DNA of 64,000 bases, taken from contig JARFJB010001965.1 of assembly GCA_036346205.1 (NCBI GenBank), forward strand, positions 2,578,001 through 2,642,000, read 5' to 3'. Source of the stretch: Vesta saturnalis. Lineage: Eukaryota > Arthropoda > Insecta > Coleoptera > Lampyridae. A program made the position numbers and the translations under genes. Of this stretch, positions 35,540 through 46,070 are shown piece by piece (within the stretch, counting starts at the first letter, position 1; each line of letters begins with the position of its first letter). The notes below the pieces were generated by a model. It saw only the letters and a program-made list of their open reading frames with translations, did not search any database and was not told where the DNA came from.

Positions 35540-36901
35540 GTAAAGTTTGATTCAAATAAAGTTGGGTATGACTCATGGATGTAAAACTCTATAATAAAAT
35601 TCCATATCTTTATCTCTCCCTCTCACCTACTTGTATTAGAGAAGGATGGCCATAAAAACCTAAATCTGCTGTATTATCCCCATTAGTGTGCCAAAAATTA
35701 GTGTGATTAAGAAGCAGCGTCTGTTTTGAAGTCATTGTTTATGCGTTTTTGCTTTAATTTTTATAAAAAACAGTTTTTTTCAAAACTATGTACAACTTGT
35801 ACAGTGAATTATCGGTAATTTGGTAACATGTTTAGATAATTTATATAAAATTTACATTTTAGATATCTACGTAATAAGCACCTTAAATCTCAAGCGCAGC
35901 TCGTAGTTATCCACGTGCTTGATTATTTTGAACGGGAACATGACGATCAAGGGGTACTCGTTCCATTTGAATCTGTTATGCAGGTATGTAGTACATTATT
36001 GAGTAAATTATGATACTTGGAGGGACTACTTTTAGCGCACGTCTGAAGCATGTGAGATTAGTATACACGCAGTTAGTACTATAAAAAAAGGGTTACAGAA
36101 GCCCAAAAAGAAAATAAACCTCCACAGTCACCAGATCAGCGGAGAAAACGCACGAAATCTAAGTCCACCGAAGTTGATGACTATGTGAAGGATGCTGTAA
36201 AGAGAAAAATTTAGGAAATGCATTCAAAATGTAAATACAAACATGCAAGACATGTTTAGTACTATACCTGTTTTTGTAGGTATACATGTTACGCTTGCAT
36301 CAATACAAAAAGAATTAAGAAATAGTCAAGTTTTCGATTTCAGTAGATCAAATTTACGACGTATCTTACATTCCATTGGTTTTTCATCTAAAGTAGATGA
36401 TGGTAGGAGAGGTTTACTGAAACAATCACATATTACTGCCAATCGTGTACGATTCTTAAGAGAATATTACAAAAATAAAGAAGAAAAATTATACAATCCT
36501 GTATTCTTAGATGAAACTTGGATTTTCAGTCGAGGATTGCACAAAAGAAGCTGGCATGATAAATCTAAGGAAAGAGTGAAGAAGAAGCCATTGGGTGAAG
36601 GAAAAAGGTTTGTTGTAATTTAGTTATTATATTATAATTCCTAATAAAATAATTGTATTTTTTAGATTTATAGTTGTTCATGCAGGTAATGAAGATGGAT
36701 TTATTTCCGATGCTTCACTTTTGTTTTCTACGGAGTCCCAAAGTGCAGACTAGCATGGAGATGTGTGAGCGGTGATGTTCACAAAATGGTTTTGAAAATA
36801 ATTTAATTGCAAACTTAAAGAACCATCTTTAATTGTAATGGACAATGCTATTTATCATTCCAAACTTCTAGACAAAATTCAAAACAATTCGTCTAAGAAG
36901 A
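35540..36901 (+). mobile_element. IS630/Tc1-mariner superfamily transposon, copy 2, 3'-truncated
   Basis: From TAAAGTTTGATTCAAATAAA onward it follows copy 1 (2550-4290) closely, but it lacks the SINE and MITE and is cut off at 36901 by the palindromic element. It provides the pre-insertion sequence for both nested insertions in copy 1. Confidence 0.85.
35864..36901 (+). pseudogene. Intron-bearing DDE transposase copy 2, start lost and 3'-truncated
   Basis: The start codon is destroyed (ATATCTACG against ATATGCTACG in copy 1), but exon 1 continues to FESVMQ with the CAG that became TAG in copy 1. After the small intron the HTH exon runs through ATAAAAAAAGGGTTACAG without an insertion. The longest open part (36243-36623) carries IPVFVGIHVTLASIQKELRN and the first catalytic motif FLDETWIFSRGLHKRSW, then the second intron. 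The VMDNA motif follows with its HSK replaced by YHSK, and the third motif is gone. Comparison of both copies shows that the broken positions differ. Confidence 0.8.
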
Positions 36902-38100
36902 CTTGTTTTCATTTGGTTTAGAGGTAGTTAGATTTTGGGAGATATCCAGCGGCGGAGGGGGGTTTATTAGAGGAGTTTTTCGTTTTAATCAAATATTTCT
37001 AAAACAACTGCATATTTCAAAGATATAAAAATACCTAGATATAGATCTTAAACATATCTATTAATTATGTTCTATGCAATTTTTTGATACGACGCGAAAT
37101 TGAGGGGCAAACAATTCCTAAGGTAGAATTTAAGTATTAGTTCCAGTTTTTTTCATTATCTGAATAACGAATAATTTTATAAGAAAAAGTGAAACGTATT
37201 TTTTAAGGAAAATCTAATTTTACATAAATTTTTTTATAAAAGTTTTTAATGTAAAGCGAAATAAATGTAAAGATTAAATAAATACGATGGAAAATGCTGT
37301 AGCCGTATTATCAATATTTTGGAATTTTTTACGTAAAGATGTATTTGTGTCTATTTATTTCTATCTGATATGAACTTTTACACACCATTCTGACATAGAT
37401 TATTGTTTTTATTTTTAAAATGTTGTCTGCTTTTGTTATGAACGCATAAAAAAGAGGTTGCATAATTATCCTAAAAAAGTGAAATTGAAATTTAATTTCT
37501 TTTAATTTAAGTTAGCATCTAGATGGCTATTAACCTGGGTCTATCATGAAGTTTGAAACATCTGTTTGACATAGATGATTGTTTTTGCGTTTACAATGTT
37601 GCCTATTTTCGGAATGAACTTCTTATGAAAGAGGTTACATAATTATTTTAGAAAAAAATTTATTAAATTTATTTCATTTGTTTTAATTTCCATTTTGTAG
37701 GTTGGAAGGTCGTGTGAAGTTCTACACCAGATGTTTAGACTTACCTTGCGTTATATTAAGAAACTTTATACATAAAAGTTACGTAAAATTAAATTTTCTT
37801 TAAAAAAAATGTCTACACCTTTTCTGATAAAATTAATCGTTATTGAAAAAAGTTGAACTTACATTTAAATTCTATCTTAGGAATTTTTTGCGGCTAAATT
37901 ACGCGTCGTATCAAAATATTGCGTAGAACATAATCAATCTATATGTTTAAGGTCTATATCTAAGTATGTGTATAGCTTTGAAATATGCAGCTGTTTTAAA
38001 AAAATTTGATAAAAATCAAAAACTGCCCCAAATAAACTTCCCCTTTCTGCCGCTGGATTTCTCTCAAAATCTAGTCAGCTCCAAGCGAAATGAAAACAAG
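36902..38100. mobile_element. 1.2-kb palindromic element, probable deletion derivative of the 41.3-kb element
   Basis: The left arm (36902 to about 37262) and right arm (about 37790 to 38100) are reverse complements and both end in CTTGTTTTCATTT. The arm (call it M1), with AGATTTTGGGAG, CAGCGG and AAAGCGAAATAAATG, is also present at 41338-41835. Between the arms lies a two-unit copy of repeat M2 (37320-37733). There is no coding sequence: the 80-codon ORF at 37966 is arm sequence. Confidence 0.75.
37320..37733 (+). repeat. Dispersed repeat M2, copy with two tandem units
   Basis: Two subunits, each with GACATAGAT-ATTGTTTTT and GAGGTT-CATAATTAT, are followed by the terminal GTAGGTTGGAAGGTCGTGTG and CTACACCAGATG. 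It forms the centre of the palindromic element. Confidence 0.8.
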
Positions 38101-39121
38101 CTTAAAATACATTTTAAATACATAGGAAGGTACTTACGCACAGTTATCATACAAAACTTTTTTTTAACAAATGAATTAAAAATTATTGAAACTGGCAAAT
38201 TTTCCTGATCTTTTCTTTTCAAGAAGAGTTTGTTCTCCTTGATTTTATATTTTATTTTAACTACATTTATATCTGCATGTTTAATGGTAAAAACTTTAAT
38301 AATGCAAATAAAACTTTCCGAGAGTTTGGGAAAATAAAGATTATGGAAGAATCCTCAATTAAGGTAAGTTAAAAATAAATTCATTTTCCAAAATTACTGA
38401 TGAGTTTGTAGAAATATTTATGTAAGTCTACGTTTCGGGAACTTAACTAAGTGCAAGAAACCGTTTTTTCAAGACACGTTTATCCTGTCTTCTATATGCT
38501 TCAAATTGTTTAAATGACAAGATGTAATGTATGTTGATCTGATTTGCGTAAACTAAAATAAACAAAATACAATGTAGTAAATTATAGTACCAGTATTACA
38601 TAATGATAATGGTAAGGGAGCTTACTATGCACATACATTCCCAACATAAATGAATGCGTAATAGGAATTACCACCCGACTTATGTACTATACTATAGTAC
38701 TTCCTTTAGAGCATAAGAAGAGTGACGTATTCAATAATACATAACTACCAGTTTGTTACGGCTATTGAACGTTTTACACATGTACCTAATGATGATCATG
38801 AGAGTTTCCAGATGTGACACTGGTTAGGTAGGAGTTTCTTTTTTATTGTATCCAAGTGGGAGATAATCTAGTACTATTGTCACGTTTATTTCAAAAGCCT
38901 TCCTTACAACTCTTTGATATAAGTTATGTACTGATGTAAGGAGCCGAAATTCTTCACAATCTTATTTGAATTAATTATTTTGTAAGTAACACATTTTTCC
39001 TAAATTGCAAAATATTAACATAATCAATCCCTTTTGCCGTCAATCCTTATAGTGTTGAGAAATGTCCACGTCAGAGTACCCATATCCCCTTTAATTAAGC
39101 GTAGCCCATCGAACAGATTAC
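38101..39121. other. Probable LTR region and flanking DNA of the gypsy remnant
   Basis: No gene is visible. Because the tRNA primer-binding site begins at 39127, a 5' LTR ending ATTACA at 39122 is expected to occupy part of this stretch. The LTR start cannot be placed because no second LTR copy is in the window. Confidence 0.4.
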
Positions 39122-39126
39122 AATAA

Positions 39127-39144
39127 TGGCGCCCAACGTGGGGC
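39127..39144 (+). other. Primer-binding site for tRNA-Lys(CTT)
   Basis: TGGCGCCCAACGTGGGGC is complementary over 18 bases to the 3' end of cytoplasmic tRNA-Lys(CTT), as I know that tRNA. It lies 4 bases after a CA-ended LTR candidate, the normal place where minus-strand DNA synthesis of an LTR retrotransposon is primed. Confidence 0.85.
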
Positions 39145-39242
39145 GACCATAATCCAAGTCGAACAGCGACCATAAACACTAACCGATTCAAAAATTTTAT
39201 TACAAATGAGGATACCCATTAAAGTTAATTAAACAAGCAAAC

Positions 39243-40923
39243 ATGTATAGGAAAATCCATTTGGAAGGAGAAAGCAAGCCCATCACCGCTTTTACCGTAC
39301 CAGGGAAAGGACTATGCCAAATAATAGGTCTCCTTTTCGAACTTCACTCTTCATCCGCCACATTCAAACGATTCTTAGGCATCAACGGACCGAAAACGGC
39401 CAGAAGTATTTCGTGTATTTACACATCATCGTCTTAGGAAAAACGTTTGAAGATCATCTGCACAACTGCCAAGACGTATTCCGTCGACTAAGAGCCAACG
39501 AACTGCAGCTACAGCCGGATAATGCTGTTTTCGTCACACACAATTAAAGTATGCCAAGGAATGTTACCAAATCCCGAAAAACAAACGCAATCACGCAAAT
39601 CCCGGAGCTCCTTACCGTAAAACAACTGCACCAATTTTTAGGATTATCACCATGATACAGAAAGTACGTAAACGGTTTTTCCCAGTTAAGCCAACCTCTG
39701 ATCTGCCGTAAAAGAAGCCTTAACCGCCCCACCAGTGTTAGCGTGCCCAGGCTTCTACCAACTTTTTGTACTGCATGTTGACGCTAGTGCCACCAGTATG
39801 AGTACCGTTCTAACACAAGAAAAAGCATTCGAAAAAAGAGCGTACGTCAGCCCAACTGTAACACTAGCGGAGACAATTTACAGCACCCTCGAAAACGTAT
39901 TTAGACCATCAGAGTCTTAAATGTCTTTGAACTCTCAAAAACCGGTGGATAATGAAATTGCAACAATTCGACTTACACGTATTAAAATCAGAAAGTTGCC
40001 TTGAATAAAGTTGCCCACGCATGAACTCACTTCTTCAACGACCCAGCATCAACAACCGATATATACCCTCTGGAGTAGGATGAGACAAATTGCCCCTGAT
40101 ATCAGAACCTTCTACAAACGCGAGGGCAACCCACCAATACTCGTTCTATAAAATAAGACATTTATATGGATCCTTCCCGAATATTACACTTGAAACAGAA
40201 GTGGGCAACCCGAAATACTGAAAAAATGCCACGATTCGCCTACGGTAGGATACTTTCGAGTCGCTAAAACATTATTCCACATCTATCGGAATTGTTGTTG
40301 GTGAACTGTCCAAAAGGTGGAATATGTAAAATCCTGCCGGACATATCAAACACACTAGAACTCTACCCAAAAATCACAAGGTGAAGTGTATTCTTTTCAA
40401 CCCGACCACCCTTGGAATAATAGCACCGATCTAATTAGGTCACCCCTACGTACTAAAAAGGGGCACAAATGTATATCTGTCGGTCGAAACAAAACCGCTC
40501 CTTCAAGCTACTAGCCAACCCATCATACAGGTAGTACAAATGATTTACCGCTTACTGGATTTTCTCTAGAATTACTTAGTTTAGGTCGAGAACTCGACCC
40601 AGCAGGCGCTTAGTCTAGGTGTTCACACACAGGGCGGAGAACAAGAGTAGCATATTAAAAGCTGGAGATATTTGCAGAAACTTGCCAGAATTTCATTAGT
40701 ACAAAATTTCGAAGTACAAAGACAGCACTACAACCTTCGACGTCAAGCTTACCGCCCCCGAAAAGGGGATTTGGTTTATACACTTCCAGCAAGATCAAAG
40801 ATAAATTTCTCGACTAAATTTGTAACAAAGTACGACGGTTCGCATTTGAACCACAAAGTATGGGTGCCTGAAATCGCTGAACTTCGAGACCCGACCATGC
40901 AAAGAAGAAATAGCACACGTTAA
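39243..40923 (+). pseudogene. Gypsy-type pol remnant with large internal deletions
   Basis: Reverse-transcriptase fragments read SKPITAFTVPGKGLCQ, FVYLHIIVLGKTFEDHLHN (the normal FVYLDDI has lost its DD) and VFRRLRANELQLQPDNAVF. The RNase H start follows with VLACPGFYQLFVLHVDASAT. An integrase zinc-binding trace is HDSPTVGYFRVAKTLFHIY. The C-terminal integrase tail is QRQHYNLRRQAYRPRKGDLV through AKLRDP-like VWVPEIAELRDPTMQ. Gag, protease, most of RNase H and the integrase catalytic core are missing, and RT starts about 100 bases after the primer site. This was a gypsy/Ty3-type retrotransposon whose proteins reverse-transcribe and integrate its RNA. It is dead. Confidence 0.88.
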
Positions 40924-41157
40924 AAATTTTAAGAACACTGTTATAACCCCCTATTATTCACGCTGAACAACAAACCAATGAGGAGCTTGAAGAGTTAACA
41001 TCCGTAAAATTCTCTCGTTCCAAACCTTATATAAGAATAACTTATTCCAGCGCGAATCATGTGTTTAAAACCGCTCCATACGTGGCACTCACTGCTGATG
41101 CTGCACCTTTCTCTGGGGGTTAGAATCCTACCGACAACCGCGGCGTATGCGCGTGCG
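40924..41157. other. Short 3' flank of the gypsy remnant
   Basis: No LTR, gene or repeat could be recognised before the microsatellite. Confidence 0.35.
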
Positions 41158-41158
41158 G

Positions 41159-41197
<39 letters not shown>

Positions 41198-41338
41198 GTG
41201 TGTGTGTGTGTGTGTGGGCACGTGTTTGCGTGTGTGCGCATGTGCGTGTGTGTGTGTGCGCTTGTGTGCGCTTGTGTGTACGCTAGTGTACGCGTGTGTG
41301 CTTACGCTTGCGTATGCGTGTGCATGTGTGTGTGTGTG
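41158..41338. repeat. (GT)n microsatellite
   Basis: An imperfect GT tract of about 180 bp abuts, and probably eroded, the left end of the RING/transposase element. Overlapping Cys/Val-rich ORFs are translation artefacts. Confidence 0.95.
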
Positions 41339-41621
41339 GATTTCTCCTGGAGCTGATTAGATTTTGGGAGAAATTCAGCGGTAAATAGGGGAGAGGGGAT
41401 ATTATGAGCTGCTTTTTATTTTTGTCAAATAGTTCTGAAACAGCTGTATATTTGAAACATATCAAAATACCATTATATCGACCTCAATCATATAGATTAA
41501 TTATATTGTATGCAATTTTTTAATACGACGCGTAATTTAACGACAGAGAAGTAGAATTTTAGTGTTAGTTCAATTTTTTTCAATATCTGAATAACGATTA
41601 ATTTTATAAGAAGATGTGTAG

Positions 41622-41834
41622 ACATATTTTTTTTCAAAATTTAATTTTACATAACTTTTCTTTACAATGTTTTTTAATGTAAAGCGAAATAAATCTAAAA
41701 ATTAAATAAATATGATGTAGTTTATATAATATTTTCACATATTTTTTTTCAAAATTTAATTTTACATAACTTTTCTTTACAATGTTTTTTAATGCAAAGC
41801 GAAATAAATCTAAAAATTAAATAAATATGATGTA
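41622..41834. repeat. 98-bp tandem duplication
   Basis: The block ACATATTTTTTTTCAAAATT through ATAAATATGATGTA occurs at 41622-41719 and again at 41737-41834, differing at about one position. It is a recent local duplication inside arm M1. Confidence 0.85.
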
Positions 41835-41835
41835 A

Positions 41836-42090
41836 TTCAGAAAGTGCTAGATGAATTTAAGAAAGCATAAGTTATATTTCAGAAGGAGTAGGTAACTTGT
41901 TTTCAGAAAACGCAATATGTAATCCAGATTAATTAATTGTATTTCAGAAAGCCTAACATGTAATTCAGATTAATAAATTGTTTTTCAGAAAGCGTAACTT
42001 GTTATTTAGATTTGTAAGTTGTAATACAGAAAACATAGCATGTAATTCAGATTAGTAAAATGTAATTTGGAATTTGAAATATGTAATTCA
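41836..42090 (+). repeat. Minisatellite arm M3 (left)
   Basis: About six degenerate units of 30-45 bp alternate TGTAATTCAGATTAATAAAT with TTTTTCAGAAAGCGTAACTT. The same units occur in reverse complement to the right of the transposase, so the minisatellite forms the element's subterminal inverted repeats. Confidence 0.8.
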
Positions 42091-42204
42091 GAAGGCGTTG
42101 ATTTTAACTAAGATTTTGTTTTTTTAGCGAAGTGGCTGTCATTGTTGAAAAATATATTTCAAAATTTACACTTTTGAAGTAATTTCCAATTCATTTTTCG
42201 TAAA

Positions 42205-43456
42205 ATGAATCTGAAAGATAATTGTGCAATTTGTCAGGTTTTAATGCATCGTAATGTAGGTGTACAATTACAACCTTGTAAACATCTTTTATACTCAAAA
42301 TGTGTCGCGCCAATTATCACAAATATCGCAAATCAAAACTGCCTATTATGCCGAGTTTTATTGATTGGAAGTGAGGGTATTCAAAGGGTAAATACATATA
42401 TTTTGTATCATAGAATTAAAGTTAAATTACATTAAACAATTTTATACATAGATACAAAAAAACATAATGAACAAGACAGAATTAGAGTGGTTGAATGTGC
42501 TAACAAAGGAGAAGACTGGATAACTCTGGCCAAGCTTCATAGCCATTGGCTATAAAACAGCTTTTCGTGTTAAATCTGGTCAGAGTAAAATGTTACCTAA
42601 AGGAGACACTAAACCGAAAAGTCTATCAGAGGTTGAAACAGATGAAATGATATCCTGGGTAGAAGAAGACAACGGCTACACTTTAAAACAGTTAAAAGGA
42701 AAAGTTTTACAAAATTTTCGGAAAGTTCTATCAACAACTACAATAGGAAATTATTTGGAAGGCAGGAGGTTTATAATTAAACAAGTGCATTACCAACCAA
42801 ATATGATGAATACCCTCGCAAATAAGGAAAAACGCAGAAAATATGTCTTAGCACTTAATTATTTTGTAAGAAACGGAAAAACAATCGTTTGGTTAGATGA
42901 AACCAATTTTAATTTGTTCTGCCGCCGTACAAGGGGATGGACTCGACGTTCAGGAGCTTCCTGCTTCAAGAGGTCCCAATATTCATTTGATTGGGGCCAT
43001 ATCGGCGGCAAGTGTAGTTGCCATGGAACAAATAAGAGGTTCCTACACATCTAATTTAGCCAACGCTTGGGTGGCATCATTATTGCACCAATGGCAAAAT
43101 CTTGAAACCAACTACAAGATTTGGTCATTGTTTGCGATAATGCACCTTGTTACTCAAGACTACAAAATGTTTTGGATGGAACGGGGGCTACACTTTTGCG
43201 ACTGGCACCATACTCTCCAATACTCAACCCGATTGAAACTATTTGGTCCAAAATAAAATCTTATGTAAAAGCAACCTTTCGAATTCCTCCAGTGGTAGGC
43301 CGTGGTATTGCAGAACAGAGAGTGCAACACCTGGAAGCCATCTTCAACCAAGCAATAGAAACCATTGTTGGAGGTGATCGTGCTAGAGCTGCACAACACA
43401 GTACCACTTATCATCCTGCAGATTTGGCTCTGGAAGATATGATTGTAGGACAATAG
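42205..43456 (+). pseudogene. RING finger-DDE transposase gene, two exons, frameshifted
   Basis: Exon 1 (42205-42370) encodes a RING-type zinc finger: C7-x2-C10, C25-x-H27, Y30, C33, C46-x2-C49. One ligand position is Tyr (CKHLLYSKC) where Cys/His is expected. A possible 81-bp intron (42371 GTGAGG to 42451 AG) would join it in phase to HNEQDRIRVVECANKGEDW, an HTH leader. After a one-base insertion near 42545 the DNA-binding part continues GYKTAFRVKSGQSKMLPKG, then KPKSLSEVETDEMISWVEED. Catalytic motifs are IVWLDETNFNLFC, VIVCDNAPCYSRL and ILNPIETIWSKIK, with 32 residues between the second Asp and the Glu. Two more frameshifts lie near 42950 and 43100. The stop is TAG at 43454. RING fingers usually make E3 ubiquitin ligases; the role in a transposon is unknown. 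Confidence 0.7.
42371..42451 (+). other. Putative intron joining the RING exon to the transposase exon
   Basis: Donor GGAA-GTGAGG and acceptor ATACATAG give phase 1 on both sides. The join reads LLIGN-TKKHNEQDRIRVVE without a stop, while unspliced reading stops at 42433. The pyrimidine tract is weak. An alternative is that the RING ORF is a separate small gene. Confidence 0.45.
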
Positions 43457-43854
43457 TTTGGATTTTTTATTATTTATGTTTGTACTAAACATATATTATT
43501 AAGTATTGTTAAGTTGATGGTATTGCCTTTGTTGTGTTTTGATTTTTGTTATTTAATCTTGTTTATATTTATATTCAATTAAAACAAAAATTTTTAAGAA
43601 ATGTCTTTATGATATTACAGTTTTATAAAAGTTGAAAGGAATAGTTTACTAATTCATTTCTTTTAAATTTTTTAATTTTGTTAATATGTGGAATAAGAGT
43701 TCTTGTTAAAGAAAAATTGAAAATTTGAGGAAAAACTTTTTATATTATAAATCATTTTTTCTATGTAAAAATAATTTATAGGTACAATCTGCTGATCATA
43801 TGTAATAATTTTCAATAAATTTAATAACAAATAGGCACTAAACTAATATTATCT
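43457..43854. other. AT-rich 3' flank of the transposase
   Basis: No coding sequence, probably the untranslated 3' part of the element. Confidence 0.45.
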
Positions 43855-43993
43855 GAATTACACATAACGGTTTCTGAATTACATATAACACAACGATTTC
43901 TGAAAATCAACTGACGCATTCCGAAAAACAAGTTACTAATCTGAATTACATATTACGTTTTGTGCATTACATTTTACTAATCTGAATTACATG
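43855..43993 (-). repeat. Minisatellite arm M3 (right, first part)
   Basis: Units such as CTAATCTGAATTACAT and TTTCTGAATTACATATAAC are the reverse complement of the left arm. It is interrupted at 43994 by the solo LTR and resumes at 45527. Confidence 0.8.
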
Positions 43994-43997
43994 GTAT

Positions 43998-45522
43998 TGT
44001 AGCGTCCCCCAGGTACCCTATCATTAGATAGGCTGGATGAGGTAAGTGTTACATCATGTGTGGCAGGTAAAAGAAAATGAAACTACTCAAATTAAAATTA
44101 ACGAGCTTTGCGCAATGGTGGTTCAGCCCGTTAATGTACTATTGTAGAAATAACCACCAATAAAACCCACTTTATTCATAAATAAATAATTGTACAAATA
44201 CATTAACAAATGAAATAACACAAAAAAAACAATGAAAGGGTTAAATATATAACAAAACACCATTAAATCAGGTTAAAGTGCGTACAAAATTATAATATTA
44301 ATAAAAAAATAAATAAAAAGCCTTTTAGTTATACAAACACAAAAAAAAACCTGTAGTCACACCCACAATTGTGTCATAAACAATCAAAATAAAAATCGTA
44401 ATACCCTTTAAAACCAATCATGCCGATCTTTAAGTAAATAAGCACATAAAACAATAAGGCAAATTACGGTACATATAAAATACAACAACAATAAAATTGC
44501 ACAGGTGATAATAAGGTAAAGGCAAGGACAAAAGAAAATAGACAAGGAATTTACACGTACACAATTGTTTAGTGACTACTAAAGCATCAAATACATACGT
44601 AAAATTACAATAAATTACATCTAAAGAGAAATTAGTTCGCATGCAAAGAATCCTACTTAACAAACAAAAAACCCATTAAAACAAAGCCTTACAAGGGTAA
44701 GTTGTAAATAGTGATAGCATCGTGACCGATATATAAGGTTGAGTGCGTTAGAAAAATACAGCGCTTTAACCGATCACAGACACAAATCGTTAACATACGC
44801 GGTTTAACTTTAACTTTAACTGTTATTTATAGATTAATATTTGAAAACACATTAATAAAACTAACACCCGAAAGGAAAGACAAATTAGCGTTGGCTAATT
44901 CAAAAGAAAATGTACACGCTACAAATATTTTATTATTTACAATGAAGGTATTTAATTAACCACCTCGATCTGGCTCGGTCGATTATAACTCCCTTTTTCC
45001 CCGATTTCAAACTAACTATATATACTCCCGCAATCAACCTCCATTTTTCAAAAGTAATAAAAAAAACAAAAAATTATTATGTTGGAACAGTTTCATATTA
45101 ATTATTGAACGACATCTTAATTTTAAAAATATGCATTCGTCCGTAACAAGCGCTAAATTTAGGTCTCAAGTTTCAACTTACCAAACAAAGACGTCTTTCA
45201 TTGCAGTGTGTACCGACGTAATTACTTACTAAACTAGTGACATTTTTACATCAATAATGTGCGCCTAAGAATTTCCGTTATGCCTCTTCAGTAAAGCAAC
45301 TTTTAAGCGTACACCTGCTAGTTAGATCTCAAACACATGTTTTTCAACCCTTAGTCAAATATTAGTTACGAAAATAAAATATCCCGAAAACCATGCTCAA
45401 ATAACGACTTAATATTTAATAAGATATGTTAAACCACATTAATTAACTTTTCTATCGCGGTAACAATTGTGATTTAAAAATGTTTGTTGCAATAATAAAA
45501 TTTTCGCGGTCCGCTACCTACA
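43998..45522. mobile_element. Solo LTR, 1,525 bp
   Basis: The insert starts TGTAGCGTCC and ends CGCTACCTACA, the TG...CA form of LTRs with a TGTAG/CTACA inverted pair. The 4-bp duplication GTAT lies at 43994-43997 and 45523-45526. Removing it restores the minisatellite unit across the join. There is no internal coding region, so it is a solo LTR left by recombination between two LTRs. A single-domain ORF at 44430-44663 is an artefact. The family cannot be assigned from the LTR alone. Confidence 0.82.
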
Positions 45523-45526
45523 GTAT

Positions 45527-45660
45527 GTTTTCTGAATTACAGTTCACTAATCTGAATTACATCTTACGCTTTCTAAAATACAATTTTCTAATCTGAATAA
45601 TAAGTTACTCTTTCTGAAATATAACTTACGCTTTCTTAAATTCATCTTACACTTTCTGAA
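45527..45660 (-). repeat. Minisatellite arm M3 (right, second part)
   Basis: It continues the inverted units (TTTTCTGAATTACAGTTCAC, CTTACGCTTTCT) interrupted by the solo LTR. Confidence 0.8.
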
Positions 45661-45883
45661 AAGATGTAGATGTCTATTTCCATTTATCTGACATGAAGTT
45701 TTAAACGTCTGTTTGATATAGATTATTGTTTTTGTTTTTACAATGTTGCCTATTTTTGTGATGAACTTATTATAAAGGAGGCTGCATAATTATCCTAAAA
45801 AAATTGTTATTAAAATTATTTAATTTCCATTAATTTCCATTTTGTAGGTTGGAAGATCGTGTGTTGTTCCACACCACATATTT
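45655..45883 (+). repeat. Dispersed repeat M2, copy 4
   Basis: The same motif order as the other copies, ending GTAGGTTGGAAGATCGTGTG and TTCCACACCACATATTT. It forms the present right edge of the RING-carrying element. Confidence 0.8.
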
Positions 45884-45885
45884 GC

Positions 45886-46070
45886 ATTTATATTTTATAT
45901 AAATCTATACGTTTCGATAACAATTACAGTTATCGTCCTTAGTAAATAGTAATATCTATAAGAATTGCTTGCAATGTTAGAAGAAATTTATTCTTGTAGA
46001 TATTACCATTTACTAAGGACGATAATTGTAATTATTATCGAAACGTATAGATTTATATAAAATAAAAATA
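45886..46070. mobile_element. Hairpin MITE, copy 1 (~185 bp)
   Basis: Nearly the whole element folds on itself. The arm with TATAAATCTATACGTTTCGA and GTCCTTAGTAAAT at 45890-45965 is answered by its reverse complement at 45993-46066. A diverged relative lies at 54965-55172. Confidence 0.85.

Larger units (their letters stand above)
41338..45885 (+). mobile_element. RING-carrying Tc1/mariner-superfamily element (right end missing), with nested solo LTR
   Basis: Layout from left: arm M1 (41338-41835, shared with the 36.9-kb palindrome), a minisatellite arm M3 (41836-42090), a RING exon and a DDE transposase (42205-43456), the inverted minisatellite arm M3 (43855-43993 and 45527-45660, split by a 1,525-bp solo LTR), then repeat M2 (45655-45883). 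The 36.9-kb element has M1, M2 and inverted M1. The parental element was therefore probably M1 - M3 - genes - M3 inverted - M2 - M1 inverted, and this copy lost its right M1 arm. The arrangement is inferred from module order; no database was consulted. Confidence 0.65.

Noticed and set aside
41059..41465. Cys/Val-rich ORFs that resemble Cys-rich peptides
   Set aside because: They are translations of the GT microsatellite in successive frames.
41836..42090. Possible CRISPR-like or satellite array near the RING ORF
   Set aside because: The units are short degenerate minisatellite repeats that recur in inverted orientation on the other side of the transposase, so they are element arms.
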